Below are positions 7,742 to 16,048 of a DNA stretch of 64,000 bases, one piece after another. Positions within the stretch are counted from its first letter, which is position 1. Each line of letters opens with the position of its first letter. Origin of the DNA: JACDBE01 sp963714055 (GTDB lineage: Bacteria; Actinomycetota; Acidimicrobiia; Spongiisociales; UBA5794); NCBI GenBank assembly GCA_963714055.1, contig OY970227.1, positions 3,038,001 to 3,102,000 of the forward strand, read 5' to 3'. Made by a program: the position numbers and the translations under genes. The notes beneath the pieces were generated by a model that was given only the letters and a program-made list of their open reading frames with translations, did no database searches and was not told the origin of the DNA.

Positions 7742-9491
7742 GTGGCAGGCGACATCACCGACATCGGCGGCTACGACCTGATCGTGGTCGGTGGGACCCT
7801 CGCCGGGCTTTCACTGGCAGTCAAGGCGCGGGACGCGGGTCTCGCTCGGGTGCTCGTCATCGAGCCAGACGAGTCGGTGGCGGCCCCCGAGGTGGTCGGC
7901 CAGCACGCCCTCACCGTCGAGTACCAGGCGTCACCCACCGCGGTCACCAGCACCGCGACCGGCGTCGAGGTGGTCGCCGACAGGTTCGTCGCCACCGCAA
8001 CCGCCGCCGTGCTGGCCGACCGCACCGAGCTTCCCTCCCCGGATCCTGACTTCGCCATCCCTGCCTCCATCGCCGACCGGGTGCACCTCCTTCACCTCGA
8101 CGCTCCGTCCGCGGGATCCGACGTGCTCGTCGTCGGCATCGACGACGGCGTCGCCGAGGAGGCGATCCGCGTTGCCGGCGCCGGCGCCCGCGTCGTGGTC
8201 GCCCTGGGAGGGGCCACCATGGCTGAGTTCTCCCGGTTGGCGTCTCGCAAGCTGCTCAGGCTGGAGGCGGAGCGCCGCCTGACCATCCTCTGGGGCGTCA
8301 GCCCGGTCGCGCATCGAGGACCTCGGCGGCTTTCCGATGGTCGACTTCGGCGACCGGAGGACCCCGTCGCTCCAGTTCGACCATGTCGTCTACCGGGTCC
8401 CGCCCGGCCCTCTGGTCACGTCCCCCGGCGAGGTCGATTCGACGGCTGCCGTCTTCGCCATCGGTCCCGCCCCGGTCGAGGCCGATGCGGTGCACCTGTC
8501 GCCGGGACAGGCGTGGGACGTCATCCGTACCCTCCGCTTCCCCGACCTTCCCGAGCCGGTCCCGTATGCGCCGGTGGCCGGCACCGACGAGGCGATCGAG
8601 GCGCTACGCGCCCAGCACTACAACGCGACCATCACACGCTTCGACCGCACCCATTCGGACCTGTGGTTGCTGCGGGTCAGGCCCGACCGCGGCGAAATCT
8701 CGCACCTCGCCGGGCAGTACGCCTCGCTGGGGCTCGGCTACTGGGAGCCGCGGGCGGACGTGGCCCGCGAGCCCAACCTCGACTCGGTGTGGGACAAGCT
8801 GATCCGGCGCTCGTACTCGATCTCCAGCCCGATCCTCGATCCTTCCGGATACCTCGTCCGAACGGACGACGAGCTGGAGCTCTACGTGGTGTTGGTGCCG
8901 CCCACCGGCGACCGCATCCCCGGGCTCACCCCCCGGTTGGCGTTGAAGGCCGAAGGCGACCGGATCTACCTCGGGCAGAAGATGGCGGGGCGCTACACGC
9001 TCGCCCACGTCACCGACCCGATGACCCAGGTCGTCTTCCTGTCGACGGGGACCGGGGAGGCACCCCACAATGCGATGATCGCCGAGTTGCTCGGGAAGGG
9101 CCACACCGGCGCCATCGTGTCGGTTGTCTCGGTGCGCTACCGGCAGGACCTCGGGTACGACGCCATCCACCGCCAGCTCGCCGAGCGCTTCGCCAACTAC
9201 CGCTACCTGCCGGTGGTCACCCGGGACGAGGACGCCCCCAAGCGGTACATCCAGGACCTCATCGAGGACGGCACCATCGGCGAGGCCCTCCCCGCCGGGC
9301 TCGACCCGGCGGTCACCCAGGTGTACGCGTGCGGCAACCCGGCGATGATCGGGCTCCCCGAGGTGGTGGGGGACGACGCCGAGCTGCGCTTCCCGGAGCC
9401 ACGCGGCGTGGCCGAGATCCTCACCGGGCTCGGCTTCACAGTCGACCGGAGAGGCGTGCGCGGCAACGTCCACTACGAGGAGTACTGGTAG
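7742..9491 (+). CDS. two-domain flavin/ferredoxin-NADP reductase (one frameshift)
   Basis: The N-terminal ~190 residues form a truncated FAD/NAD-binding Rossmann module (YDLIVVGGTLAGLSLAVKARD, VLVVGIDDGVAEEAIRVAGAGARVVVALGG). The C-terminal ~300 residues are a plant-type ferredoxin-NADP reductase: FAD motif RSYSISSP, NADP motif FLSTGTGEAPHNAMI, then VYACGNPAMIG. The frames change once near 8305; one extra base or two missing would restore the IEDLGGFPMVDFGDR continuation. GTG at 7742 follows TAGCTT (7730-7735) by 6 nt. Its stop overlaps the acyl-CoA dehydrogenase start by 1 nt, so the pair is co-expressed. Electron partner unknown. Confidence 0.75.
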
Positions 9492-10680
9492 TGGATCCGC
9501 ACGACAGCCCGGCGGAGGCGGCCTTCCGCGCCGAGGCACGCGCTTTTCTCGACGCCAACGCCGTCCGGCTGCCCCCGACGGCCCTTGCGCTCTCGTCGAT
9601 CGTGGCCGAGTGGAGCCCCGAGGAGGAGGCGGCCAGGCTCGACGAGGCGAAGCGGTGGCAGGCGGTGAAGCACGCCGCCGGGTGGGCGGGCATCTCCTGG
9701 CCCGAGGAGTACGGGGGACGGGGCGGCTCGTTGGTCGAGAACCTCATCTATCAGATCGAGGAGTCGGAGTTCGACGTCCCTCATGACGCCCTTCTCGTCG
9801 GGCTGGGGTGGTGCGGCCCGGCAGTGTTGCAACACGGCGACGAGGCGCAGCGCCGCCGCCTCCTCCCGCCGCTGCTGCGTGGCGACGAGGTGTGGTGCCA
9901 GCTCTTCTCCGAACCGGCGGCCGGATCCGATCTCGCCGGCCTCTCCACTCGGGCGCTACGCGACGGGGACGAGTGGGTCATCGACGGCCAGAAGGTGTGG
10001 ACCACGTTCGCCCATCGCTCGGACTGGGGCCTGTGCATCGCCCGCCACGACCCCGACGCCGCTCGCAACGCAGGGCTCACCGCGTTCATGGTCGACATGC
10101 GCGCCGACGGGGTGTCGGCGAGGCCGATCCGCCAGATCACCAACTCGTCCAACTTCAACGAGGTGTTCCTCGACGGGGTCCGCGTCCCCGACACGATGCG
10201 GATCGGCGAGGTCGGTGACGGCTGGCGGGTGGTGGTTTCGACGTTCATGTGGGAGCGGTTCAACGTCATCACCGGCGGGTCCCGGGTGATCCCCGGGCTC
10301 GCCGACCTGCTGCGCCACGACGGGGGCTTCCACCGACCCGATCGTGCGGGAGCGGTACGCCGGCATCTACTCCCGCGCCGAGACCCTCCGCGGCACGCTG
10401 CTGCGCCTGATGACGACCCTGTCCCGCGGCCGGCTCCCCGGCCCGGAGGGATCGGTGATGAAGCTGTTGGCCACCGATCTGCTCACCGACATCTTCGATG
10501 TCGCCCTGGCCGCCCTCGGTCCCGCCGGGATGGGTGACGGCTCCGGCGACACCTGGCGACGGCCAGTGGCACTCGGGGTTCACCGGCGCCCCCGGTATGC
10601 GGATCGGGGGTGGTACCGACTTCATCCAGCGCAACATCATCGCCGAGCGGGTCCTCGGGCTGCCCCGCGACCCGCATTGA
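9491..10680 (+). CDS. acyl-CoA dehydrogenase (two frameshifts)
   Basis: FAD-dependent alpha-beta desaturation of an acyl-CoA, probably feeding ETF. N- and mid-domains are clear: WPEEYGGRGGSLVENLIYQIEES, FSEPAAGSDLAGLSTRA, GQKVWTTFAHRSDW and NSSNFNEVFLDGVRVP. The reading then leaves frame near 10320 (GGGGG run) and again near 10555; the other frames give TDPIVRERYAGIYSRAETL and GMRIGGGTDFIQRNIIAER, the standard C-terminal FAD-contact helix. With both repairs it is about 395 residues, a normal length. GTG start overlaps the preceding stop. Confidence 0.85.
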
Positions 10681-10709
10681 ACTCGTCGTCGATCTGGACC
10701 AGCCTCGAG

Positions 10710-10752
10710 CTTTGAGCGATTGAACACACTGGGTGGCGTCAATCGCTCGAGG
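10710..10752. repeat. dispersed palindromic hairpin element, single copy
   Basis: Arms CTTTGAGCGATTG (10710-10722) and CAATCGCTCGAGG (10740-10752) flank a loop containing AACACACTGGGTGGCGT. It is a diverged, inverted-orientation relative of the tandem pair at 59291-59409, which shares the TTTGAGCGA/TCGCTC arms and a related loop. It lies between the acyl-CoA dehydrogenase and trmD. Confidence 0.65.
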
Positions 10753-10799
10753 TTCGCATAGGGGCGGATGAGCGAGGGCCTCGGCTCTACGCTCAGCGG

Positions 10800-11500
10800 G
10801 TGCGCATCACCGTCGTCACGCTGTTCCCCGAGTTCTTCGCGTCACCGCTCGAGACCAGCCTGGTGGGACGGGCGATCACGGACGGCCGGCTGACGGTCGA
10901 GCTGGTCGATCTCCGTCGGTTGGGGAAGGGGACGTGCATCGCCAGGTCGACGATGCGCCCTTCGGCGGCGGGCCGGGGATGGTGCTCATGGTGGAGCCGC
11001 TCGCCGAGGCCCTCGACACCGCTCGCCGGCACGCACCAGGTGCTGCTCAGCGCCGCCGGCAGGCGCCTCACCCAGGCCGATCTCGACCGGTGGAGCCGGC
11101 TCGACGCCCTCTCACTGGTGTGCGGGCGCTACGAGGGAGTCGACGAGCGGGTGGCCGAGCAGCTGGTCGACGAGGAGGTCTCGCTCGGCGACTACGTGCT
11201 GCTCGGCGGCGAGGTCGGGGCGCTGGCGATCGTCGAAGGCGTCACCAGGCTGCTCCCCGGGGTGGTGGGGAATCCCGGGTCGATCGCACCGAGAGCTTCC
11301 GCGACGGGCTGGTCGAGGAGCCGCAGTACACGCGTCCCGCCGAGTTCCGCGGTTGGGCGGTTCCCGAGGTGCTCATCTCGGGTGACCACGGGAAGATCGA
11401 GGAGTGGCGCCGGGCGCAACGGCTGGAGCGGACCCGCCAGCGACGCCCTGACCTGCTCGGCGGGGACGAGGATTTCCGATCGTCTTCCGACAACGGGTAA
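10800..11500 (+). CDS. trmD: tRNA (guanine-N1)-methyltransferase TrmD (three frameshifts)
   Basis: Methylates G37 of tRNAs with SAM, preventing +1 frameshifting; essential in most bacteria. Segments in two alternating frames assemble one protein of about 233 residues: MRITVVTLFPEFFASPLETSLVG, then HRQVDDAPFGGGPGMVLM (the TrmD active-site loop), then LVCGRYEGVDERV and SLGDYVLLGGEVGAL (trefoil-knot SAM site), then ESFRDGLVEEPQYTRPAEFRG and VLISGDHGKIEEWRR. Breaks fall near 10925, 11030 and 11275. Because the gene is essential and every motif survives, these are probably sequence errors. GTG at 10800 has TACGCT 6 nt upstream. Confidence 0.9.
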
Positions 11501-11547
11501 CATTCCGCCGCGTCCTTGCTTCCCCGTTCCCGCCGTGGAGACCCCTC

Positions 11548-11892
11548 GTGAACACGCTCGACCAGATCGAGGCCGCCCAGCTTCGCCACGACCTGCCCGA
11601 CTTCGGTCCCGGCGACACCGTCAAGGTGCACGTCCGCGTCGTCGAGGGCGGTCGGGAGCGGGTGCAGGTGTTCGAGGGCGTCGTCATCGGCCGCAGCGGC
11701 GGCGGTCTCCGCGAGACCTTCACCGTCCGCAAGATCAGCTTCGGCATCGGCGTCGAGCGCATCTTCCCGGTGCATGCCCCGATCATCCAGAAGATCGAGG
11801 TGACCCGGCGCGGTGACGTCCGACGGGCCAAGCTCTACTACCTCCGCGACCGGGTCGGCAAGGCCGCCCGGATCAAGGAGAAGCGCACCTGA
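11548..11892 (+). CDS. rplS: 50S ribosomal protein bL19
   Basis: A 114-residue bL19 at the 30S-50S interface. Recognised by FGPGDTVKVHVRVVEGGRERVQ, FEGVVIGRSGGGLRETFTVRKIS, GVGVERIFPVHAP-like text and RRGDVRRAKLYYLRDRVGKAARIKEK. GTG at 11548 has a GGAG about 10 nt upstream. A GGTAACAT box about 50 nt upstream may provide a promoter separate from trmD. Confidence 0.97.
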   Translation: MNTLDQIEAAQLRHDLPDFGPGDTVKVHVRVVEGGRERVQVFEGVVIGRSGGGLRETFTVRKISFGIGVERIFPVHAPIIQKIEVTRRGDVRRAKLYYLRDRVGKAARIKEKRT

Positions 11893-11955
11893 AGGCTGCG
11901 CGGCGAGTGCGGTTCGGCGGCCCGTGAGCCGCCTCCGGCACCTCCGACGGGGCTG

Positions 11956-12599
11956 GTGCTGCGGGTCGACGAGCAGACCCTTCGGCGCCTGTGCGTCCTG
12001 GCCGAGGCGGACCCCGCCCTTGCGGCCCTGTGGGACCGAAACGGCCCGCCACCGCTGTGGCGCCGTGACCCCGGGGCTTCCCCGACCTTGGTGCGGCTGA
12101 TCCTCGAGCAGCAGGTGTCGCTGGCGTCGGGCCGTGCCGCCTTCGAGCGCCTCGCCACGGATCTGGGCGGTGTGGCGCCCGGCGCCGTTCCTCACCCTCG
12201 ACGACGCCGAGTTGCGTGCCGTCGGGTTCAGCCGGCAGAAGGCGCGCTATGTCCGGCTGCTGGCGACCGCCGTTGAAGAGGGATCGTTCTCCTTCGAGAC
12301 GGTGGCCGGACTCGAAGACGACGCCGCCGCCGAGATGCTGCTCGGCCTCACCGGCATCGGCCCGTGGACCGCCGCCAACTACCTCCTCTTCGCCGACCAG
12401 CGTGCCGACGTCTGGCCCCGCGGGGACAGGGCGCTGGTGGTCTCGCTCGGCCGGGCCATCGGAAGTGCCGAACCCCCCGCGTATGACGACGCCGACGTCA
12501 TGGCGGATCGGTGGCGACCGTGGCGGGCGGTGGCGGCACGGCCTCTTGTGGCACGACTACCTCGGTGGGCCGGGGTACGACCCGGCCGAGTTCTCGTGA
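11956..12599 (+). CDS. DNA-3-methyladenine glycosylase, AlkA/HhH-GPD type (two frameshifts)
   Basis: Base-excision glycosylase for alkylated purines. The first frame gives LRRLCVLAEADPALAALWDR and SPTLVRLILEQQVSLASGRAAFERL. The second gives FLTLDDAELRAVGFSRQKARYVR and the helix-hairpin-helix LTGIGPWTAANYLLF, followed by the GPD-type DVWPRGDRAL with the candidate catalytic Asp. The third gives LLWHDYLGGPGYDPAEFS. Frame changes lie near 12180 and 12525; repaired length is about 213 residues. It joins ATL and imuAB as DNA-damage functions in this window. Confidence 0.8.
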
Positions 12600-12645
12600 T
12601 GACTGTCCCACATCGCTTCTCCCGGGCTTCCGGTAGGCTCGTGCG

Positions 12646-13376
12646 GTGAGCAACCATCCGCTCCCGGCCGGGCCAGGAGGCTCCGAGCCGATGGCCCGAT
12701 CACGGCTGGACGACACCGTCGAGCTCCCCGCGGCCCTCGTGCCGGCTCCACCCGACCCGGGCATGCCGGTCGAGGAGCCGCCGGCGAGCCCGAGGCGACG
12801 CCCCGCCGGCGTCTGGATCGAGTTCCCCATCCTCGTCATCTCGGCGCTGCTCATCGCCGTCTTCATCAAGACGTTCCTCTTCCAGGCGTTCTGGATCCCG
12901 TCGAGCTCCATGGAGAACACCCTCGAGGTGTACGACCGGGTGCTCGTCAACAAGCTGTCCTATCGCTTCGGCGACATCGACCGCGGCGACGTGGTGGTGT
13001 TCGACGATCCCAACGGCGTCCCGACCGAGGAATCGGTGGTCGCCTCCGTCTTGCGCAACCTGCGGGAGTCGGTGGGGCTCTCCACCCCCAGGTCGGAGTT
13101 CATCAAGCGGGTGGTCGGCATCGGCGGCGACACCGTCGAGGTCAGCGACGGCGAGCTGCTCGTCAACGGCGAGCCGGTGGACGAGCCCTATCTGCACCCG
13201 CGGACCGACATGCCAGACTTCGGCCCGGAATCGGTGCCCGAGGGCTCCATCTTCGTGATGGGGGACAACCGCAATGCCAGCCAGGACAGCCGGGTGTTCG
13301 GCTCGGTCGCGAGGACGCCGTGGTCGGTGAGGCGTTCGTGATCATCTGGCCGATCGACCGCTGGGGCGGCTTGTGA
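12646..13376 (+). CDS. lepB: signal peptidase I (one frameshift near the 3' end)
   Basis: Membrane serine protease that removes Sec and Tat signal peptides. It has a Pro-rich cytoplasmic N-terminus, one transmembrane segment (about 57-78), the nucleophile S88 in WIPSSSMENTL, and the general base K154 in FIKRVVGIGGDTVEV, plus MGDNRNASQDSRVFG. A base is missing near 13308; frame repair gives EDAVVGEAFVIIWPIDRWGGL and a stop at 13374. GTG at 12646 follows TAGGCT (12634-12639) by 6 nt. No rnhB follows, although it commonly sits here in actinobacteria. Confidence 0.92.
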
Positions 13377-13487
13377 GAATTGGTGATCCGCAGCCTCGGT
13401 GAGACCGGTTCTGTCACACCGAGCTGGTACAACCTCCACAGCGGTGCCCATGGCGTAACATCACGCCGGCCGTTCCAAGGAGCCACC

Positions 13488-13784
13488 GTGGGCGAGGAAG
13501 ACCTCGAGCGATACGAGACCGACGTCGAGCTGCGCCTCTACAAGGAGTACCGCGACGTCCTCCCGATGTTCCGGTATGTCATCGAGACGGAGCGTCGCTT
13601 CTACCTCGCCAACGGTGTCGACGTGCAGACGTGCCAGGAAGACGGCGCCGTGTGGTTCGAGTTGGAGCTCGAAGACGCATGGGTGTGGGACATGTACCGG
13701 CCGGCCCGGTTCGTCAAGAGGGTCAAGGTGATGACCTTCCGCGACGTCAACATCGAAGAGCTGGAACCTTCCTCCCAGATCTGA
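13488..13784 (+). CDS. DUF2469 family protein
   Basis: A 98-residue protein of unknown function, highly conserved across Actinobacteria and almost always located between lepB/rnhB and yraN. Recognised by EEDLERYETDVELRLYKEYRDV, YVIETERRFYLAN and DAWVWDMYRPARFVKRVKVMTFRDVNIEEL. The GTG at 13488 has an AAGGAG site (13477-13482) 5 nt upstream, which decides the start against the longer frame from 13380. A TAACAT box lies near 13457. Confidence 0.9.
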   Translation: MGEEDLERYETDVELRLYKEYRDVLPMFRYVIETERRFYLANGVDVQTCQEDGAVWFELELEDAWVWDMYRPARFVKRVKVMTFRDVNIEELEPSSQI

Positions 13785-13819
13785 GCGGCCTCGGTCGGGA
13801 CCGGGCACGCCTCGGGGCG

Positions 13820-14137
13820 GTGGGCGAAGAGATCGCTGCCCGCTTCCTCGCCAGCCGCGGCGGGGTCGTGGTCGCCCGCAACGTCGAGGTCGGCGGTGGC
13901 GAGATCGATCTCGTGGTGCGCTGGTCCGACGGCCATGCTGCCGTCGAGGTCCGCACCGTCGGCCCGGACGCGACGGCCGAGGACCCCGTGGACCGGATCA
14001 CCCGGCAGAAGATGGCCAGGGTGGCGCGGCTGGCCCGGCTGCTCGACCCACGCTATGGGCCGATGCGAGTGGACTTCGTGGGAGTGGGCATCGGTGTCGA
14101 ACGGGTGACGGTTCGCTGGCTGGGCGATCTCGGCTGA
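13820..14137 (+). CDS. YraN/UPF0102 family endonuclease-fold protein
   Basis: About 105 residues: VGEEIAARFLASRGGVVVARN, GGGEIDLVVRWSDGHAAVEVRT and DRITRQKMARVARLARLL match the YraN family, a restriction-endonuclease-like fold of unclear function that follows DUF2469 in actinobacteria. The usual E-V-K of the putative nuclease motif reads E-V-R. The start is uncertain: GTG at 13820 is conservative, but the frame is open back to a CTG at 13781 that overlaps the DUF2469 stop, and LGRDRARLGAVGEE would be a typical N-terminus. Confidence 0.8.
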   Translation: MGEEIAARFLASRGGVVVARNVEVGGGEIDLVVRWSDGHAAVEVRTVGPDATAEDPVDRITRQKMARVARLARLLDPRYGPMRVDFVGVGIGVERVTVRWLGDLG

Positions 14138-14145
14138 CCTCGGCG

Positions 14146-14409
14146 TCAGCGACGCACCGGCTCGATCGACTCCGGGCCGGTTCCGGGGGAACGCCCGACC
14201 CGACGTTGCTCCTTCCACCAGCAGCCACGGTGCCAGTGCCTCCGGAGATCGGGTGCCAACTCGGGCACGACGACCACGTGACCGATGCCCGGCTCGATCC
14301 AGTGGGAGCAGCCGGGGCAGAGATACGGTTTGCGGGCTTGATAGGGCTGGACCGACGAGACGACGTCCTCGCCGAACGGCGTGGCGCCGCCTTCGTGCCC
14401 GGGTGCCAT
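14146..14409 (-). CDS. small putative zinc-binding actinobacterial protein
   Basis: An 87-residue protein with a likely metal site formed by YLCPGCSHWI and HWHRGCWWKEQRR (CxxC plus His/Cys). Similar small proteins are conserved in actinobacteria, sometimes annotated as ATP/GTP-binding without evidence; I see no P-loop. Its ATG lies 3 nt after the stop of the small membrane protein upstream, so the two form a minus-strand operon. Confidence 0.65.
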   Translation of the reverse strand: MAPGHEGGATPFGEDVVSSVQPYQARKPYLCPGCSHWIEPGIGHVVVVPELAPDLRRHWHRGCWWKEQRRVGRSPGTGPESIEPVRR

Positions 14410-14412
14410 GGG

Positions 14413-14523
14413 TCAACCGAAGAAGCCCCACGCCACCAGGGCCAGCGTGAGGACGACGAAACCTGCCACCAGGACGACGTCGCTGGTCGAGACGCGTTGC
14501 TTGCGGAAGGGGTTGAGGCCCAT
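14413..14523 (-). CDS. 36-residue single-pass membrane protein
   Basis: Too short for most gene callers. It encodes MGLNPFRKQRVSTSDVVLV and then a hydrophobic helix ending AWGFFG. A basic N-terminus followed by one transmembrane segment matches a conserved family of tiny actinobacterial membrane proteins beginning MGLNP. The ATG at 14523 has TAACCT (14531-14536, minus strand) with a 7-nt gap, the leaderless spacing used elsewhere here, which rejects the longer reading from 14643. Function unknown. Confidence 0.7.
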   Translation of the reverse strand: MGLNPFRKQRVSTSDVVLVAGFVVLTLALVAWGFFG

Positions 14524-14663
14524 GGCGCCGAGGTTAGCGTCCGGAAACTCGGCGATGGCGGTCCCATCGCTCGATGAGGCGTCAGCCGACGAGCCATGCC
14601 GGTGGGCGGGTGCGTCGGGTCGCTCGGTAGGCTCCCGGCCCATGACGGCTCACGGTCCGCACC

Positions 14664-15401
14664 GTGACGTTGAGCAATCCCGGCCGGAAGAACGCCATCC
14701 CATCGGACGGCTGGGACGAGTTGACGGCCGCGTTCCGGGAGTTCGCCGACTCGGGACAGCGGGTGCTGGTGGTCACCGGCGCCGACGGTGACTTCTGCTC
14801 AGGTGCCGACCTGGCGGACGCCGGCTTCGGTCCCGGCGCCGGGGTGTCCGCCAACGTGGGTTGGATGCGGCGGCCCGGCGCCGCCGCCACCGCCCTCCAC
14901 CGCCTGGCGGCGCCGACCATCGCCGCCGTCGACGGCATCGCCGCCGGCGCCGGCATGAACCTCGCCCTCGGGTGCGACATCGTGATCGCCACCGAGCGTG
15001 CCCGGTTCACCGAGATCTTCGTCAGGCGCGGGCTCACCCTCGACTTCGGGGGCACCTGGCTGCTCCCCCAAATCGTGGGCCGGGCCCGGGCCCTCGACCT
15101 GGCGCTCACCGGCCGGATCGTCGACTCGGCGGAGGCTGTCGAGATGGGTCTCGTCGCCCGGGTGGTGCCCGTAGACGACTTGGCGGCAACGGTGGCGGAG
15201 GTCGCCGAGGCACTGGTCGCCGGAGCGCCGCTGGCACAGCGGTTCATCAAGACCGGGATCGACCGCGCCGCCGCCATGACGTTCGAGCAGGGAATCGCCT
15301 TCGAGACCGAGGCCCAGGGTGTGCTGCTGTCGTCGGCCGACGCCGCCGAGGCCCTCGATGCCTTCCTGACGAAGCGAGCCGCCAACTTCGAGGGCCACTG
15401 A
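14664..15401 (+). CDS. enoyl-CoA hydratase/isomerase family protein
   Basis: A crotonase-fold enzyme of about 245 residues: TLSNPGRKNAIPSDGWDEL, oxyanion-hole segments VTGADGDFCSGADLAD and AAVDGIAAGAGMNLALGCDIVIA, and FTEIFVRRGLTLDFGGTWLLPQ. It is probably a fatty-acid or CoA-ester enzyme; the substrate is unknown. The GTG at 14664 is inside the first strand. A TAGGCT box (14628-14633) sits 8 nt before an out-of-frame ATG at 14642, and the frame between would read LTVRTVTLSNP, so I suspect one indel at about 14645-14651 and a true start at 14642. Confidence 0.85.
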   Translation: MTLSNPGRKNAIPSDGWDELTAAFREFADSGQRVLVVTGADGDFCSGADLADAGFGPGAGVSANVGWMRRPGAAATALHRLAAPTIAAVDGIAAGAGMNLALGCDIVIATERARFTEIFVRRGLTLDFGGTWLLPQIVGRARALDLALTGRIVDSAEAVEMGLVARVVPVDDLAATVAEVAEALVAGAPLAQRFIKTGIDRAAAMTFEQGIAFETEAQGVLLSSADAAEALDAFLTKRAANFEGH

Positions 15402-15451
15402 AGGCCGTCGCCGGCTGACCAAGACCGGGCAGACGGCGCGCGACCCCCGAC

Positions 15452-15886
15452 TCAAGCGACGCAGAACTCGTTGCCCTCGGGGTCCTGCATCACGATCCAC
15501 CACCCTGTCGGCTCGTCGAACCGGTCGATCTCGGTGGCTCCGGCGGCGGCGAGGTCGGCGGCGAGCGCCTCGATCCGCCGATGCCGCTCATCCGACTCCA
15601 GCTCGTGCCCGCCGGGGATGTGTACGTCGAGATGGACCCGGTTCTTGGCCGTCTTGCCCTCCGGGACCTTCTGGAACAGGATGCGGGGACCCTCCCCATC
15701 AGGGTCGACGAGGGCGTCCATCGCATCCCACTGGTCACGCGGGATCCCCCGGTCGACGGCGAACGCCTCCCAGGAGTCGTAACCGTTCGGCGGCGGCTGC
15801 CGCACGTAGCCGAGGGCCACGGCCCAGAAGTCGGCGAGCCGGGCCGGGTCGTTGGCGTCGAAGACGATCTGGATGGGGTGCTGCAT
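15452..15886 (-). CDS. VOC (glyoxalase/bleomycin-resistance fold) family protein
   Basis: A 144-residue protein with the paired beta-alpha-beta-beta-beta modules: HPIQIVFDANDPARLADFWAVALGY at the N-terminus and VHLDVHIPGG plus WWIVMQDPEGNEFCVA at the C-terminus, typical of actinobacterial glyoxalase-like proteins (metal-dependent enzymes or ligand binders). Function is not predictable. ATG at 15886 has TAGGGT (15893-15898, minus strand) 6 nt upstream. Divergent from the secreted hydrolase. Confidence 0.85.
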   Translation of the reverse strand: MQHPIQIVFDANDPARLADFWAVALGYVRQPPPNGYDSWEAFAVDRGIPRDQWDAMDALVDPDGEGPRILFQKVPEGKTAKNRVHLDVHIPGGHELESDERHRRIEALAADLAAAGATEIDRFDEPTGWWIVMQDPEGNEFCVA

Positions 15887-16048
15887 GGCCGGACCCTACC
15901 GTCCGACGAGGTGTCCTCCGCGTGCGGTTCTTCGTGCTGGCACCCCTCATTTCTCCGTGCTGGCACAGATGTGGCGCCGGCCGGAGCGCAATACCTTCTC
16001 CGACGTGCCGCCAAGGCGGCGGCCAGTCCCGAGCGGAAGGGAATGCAG

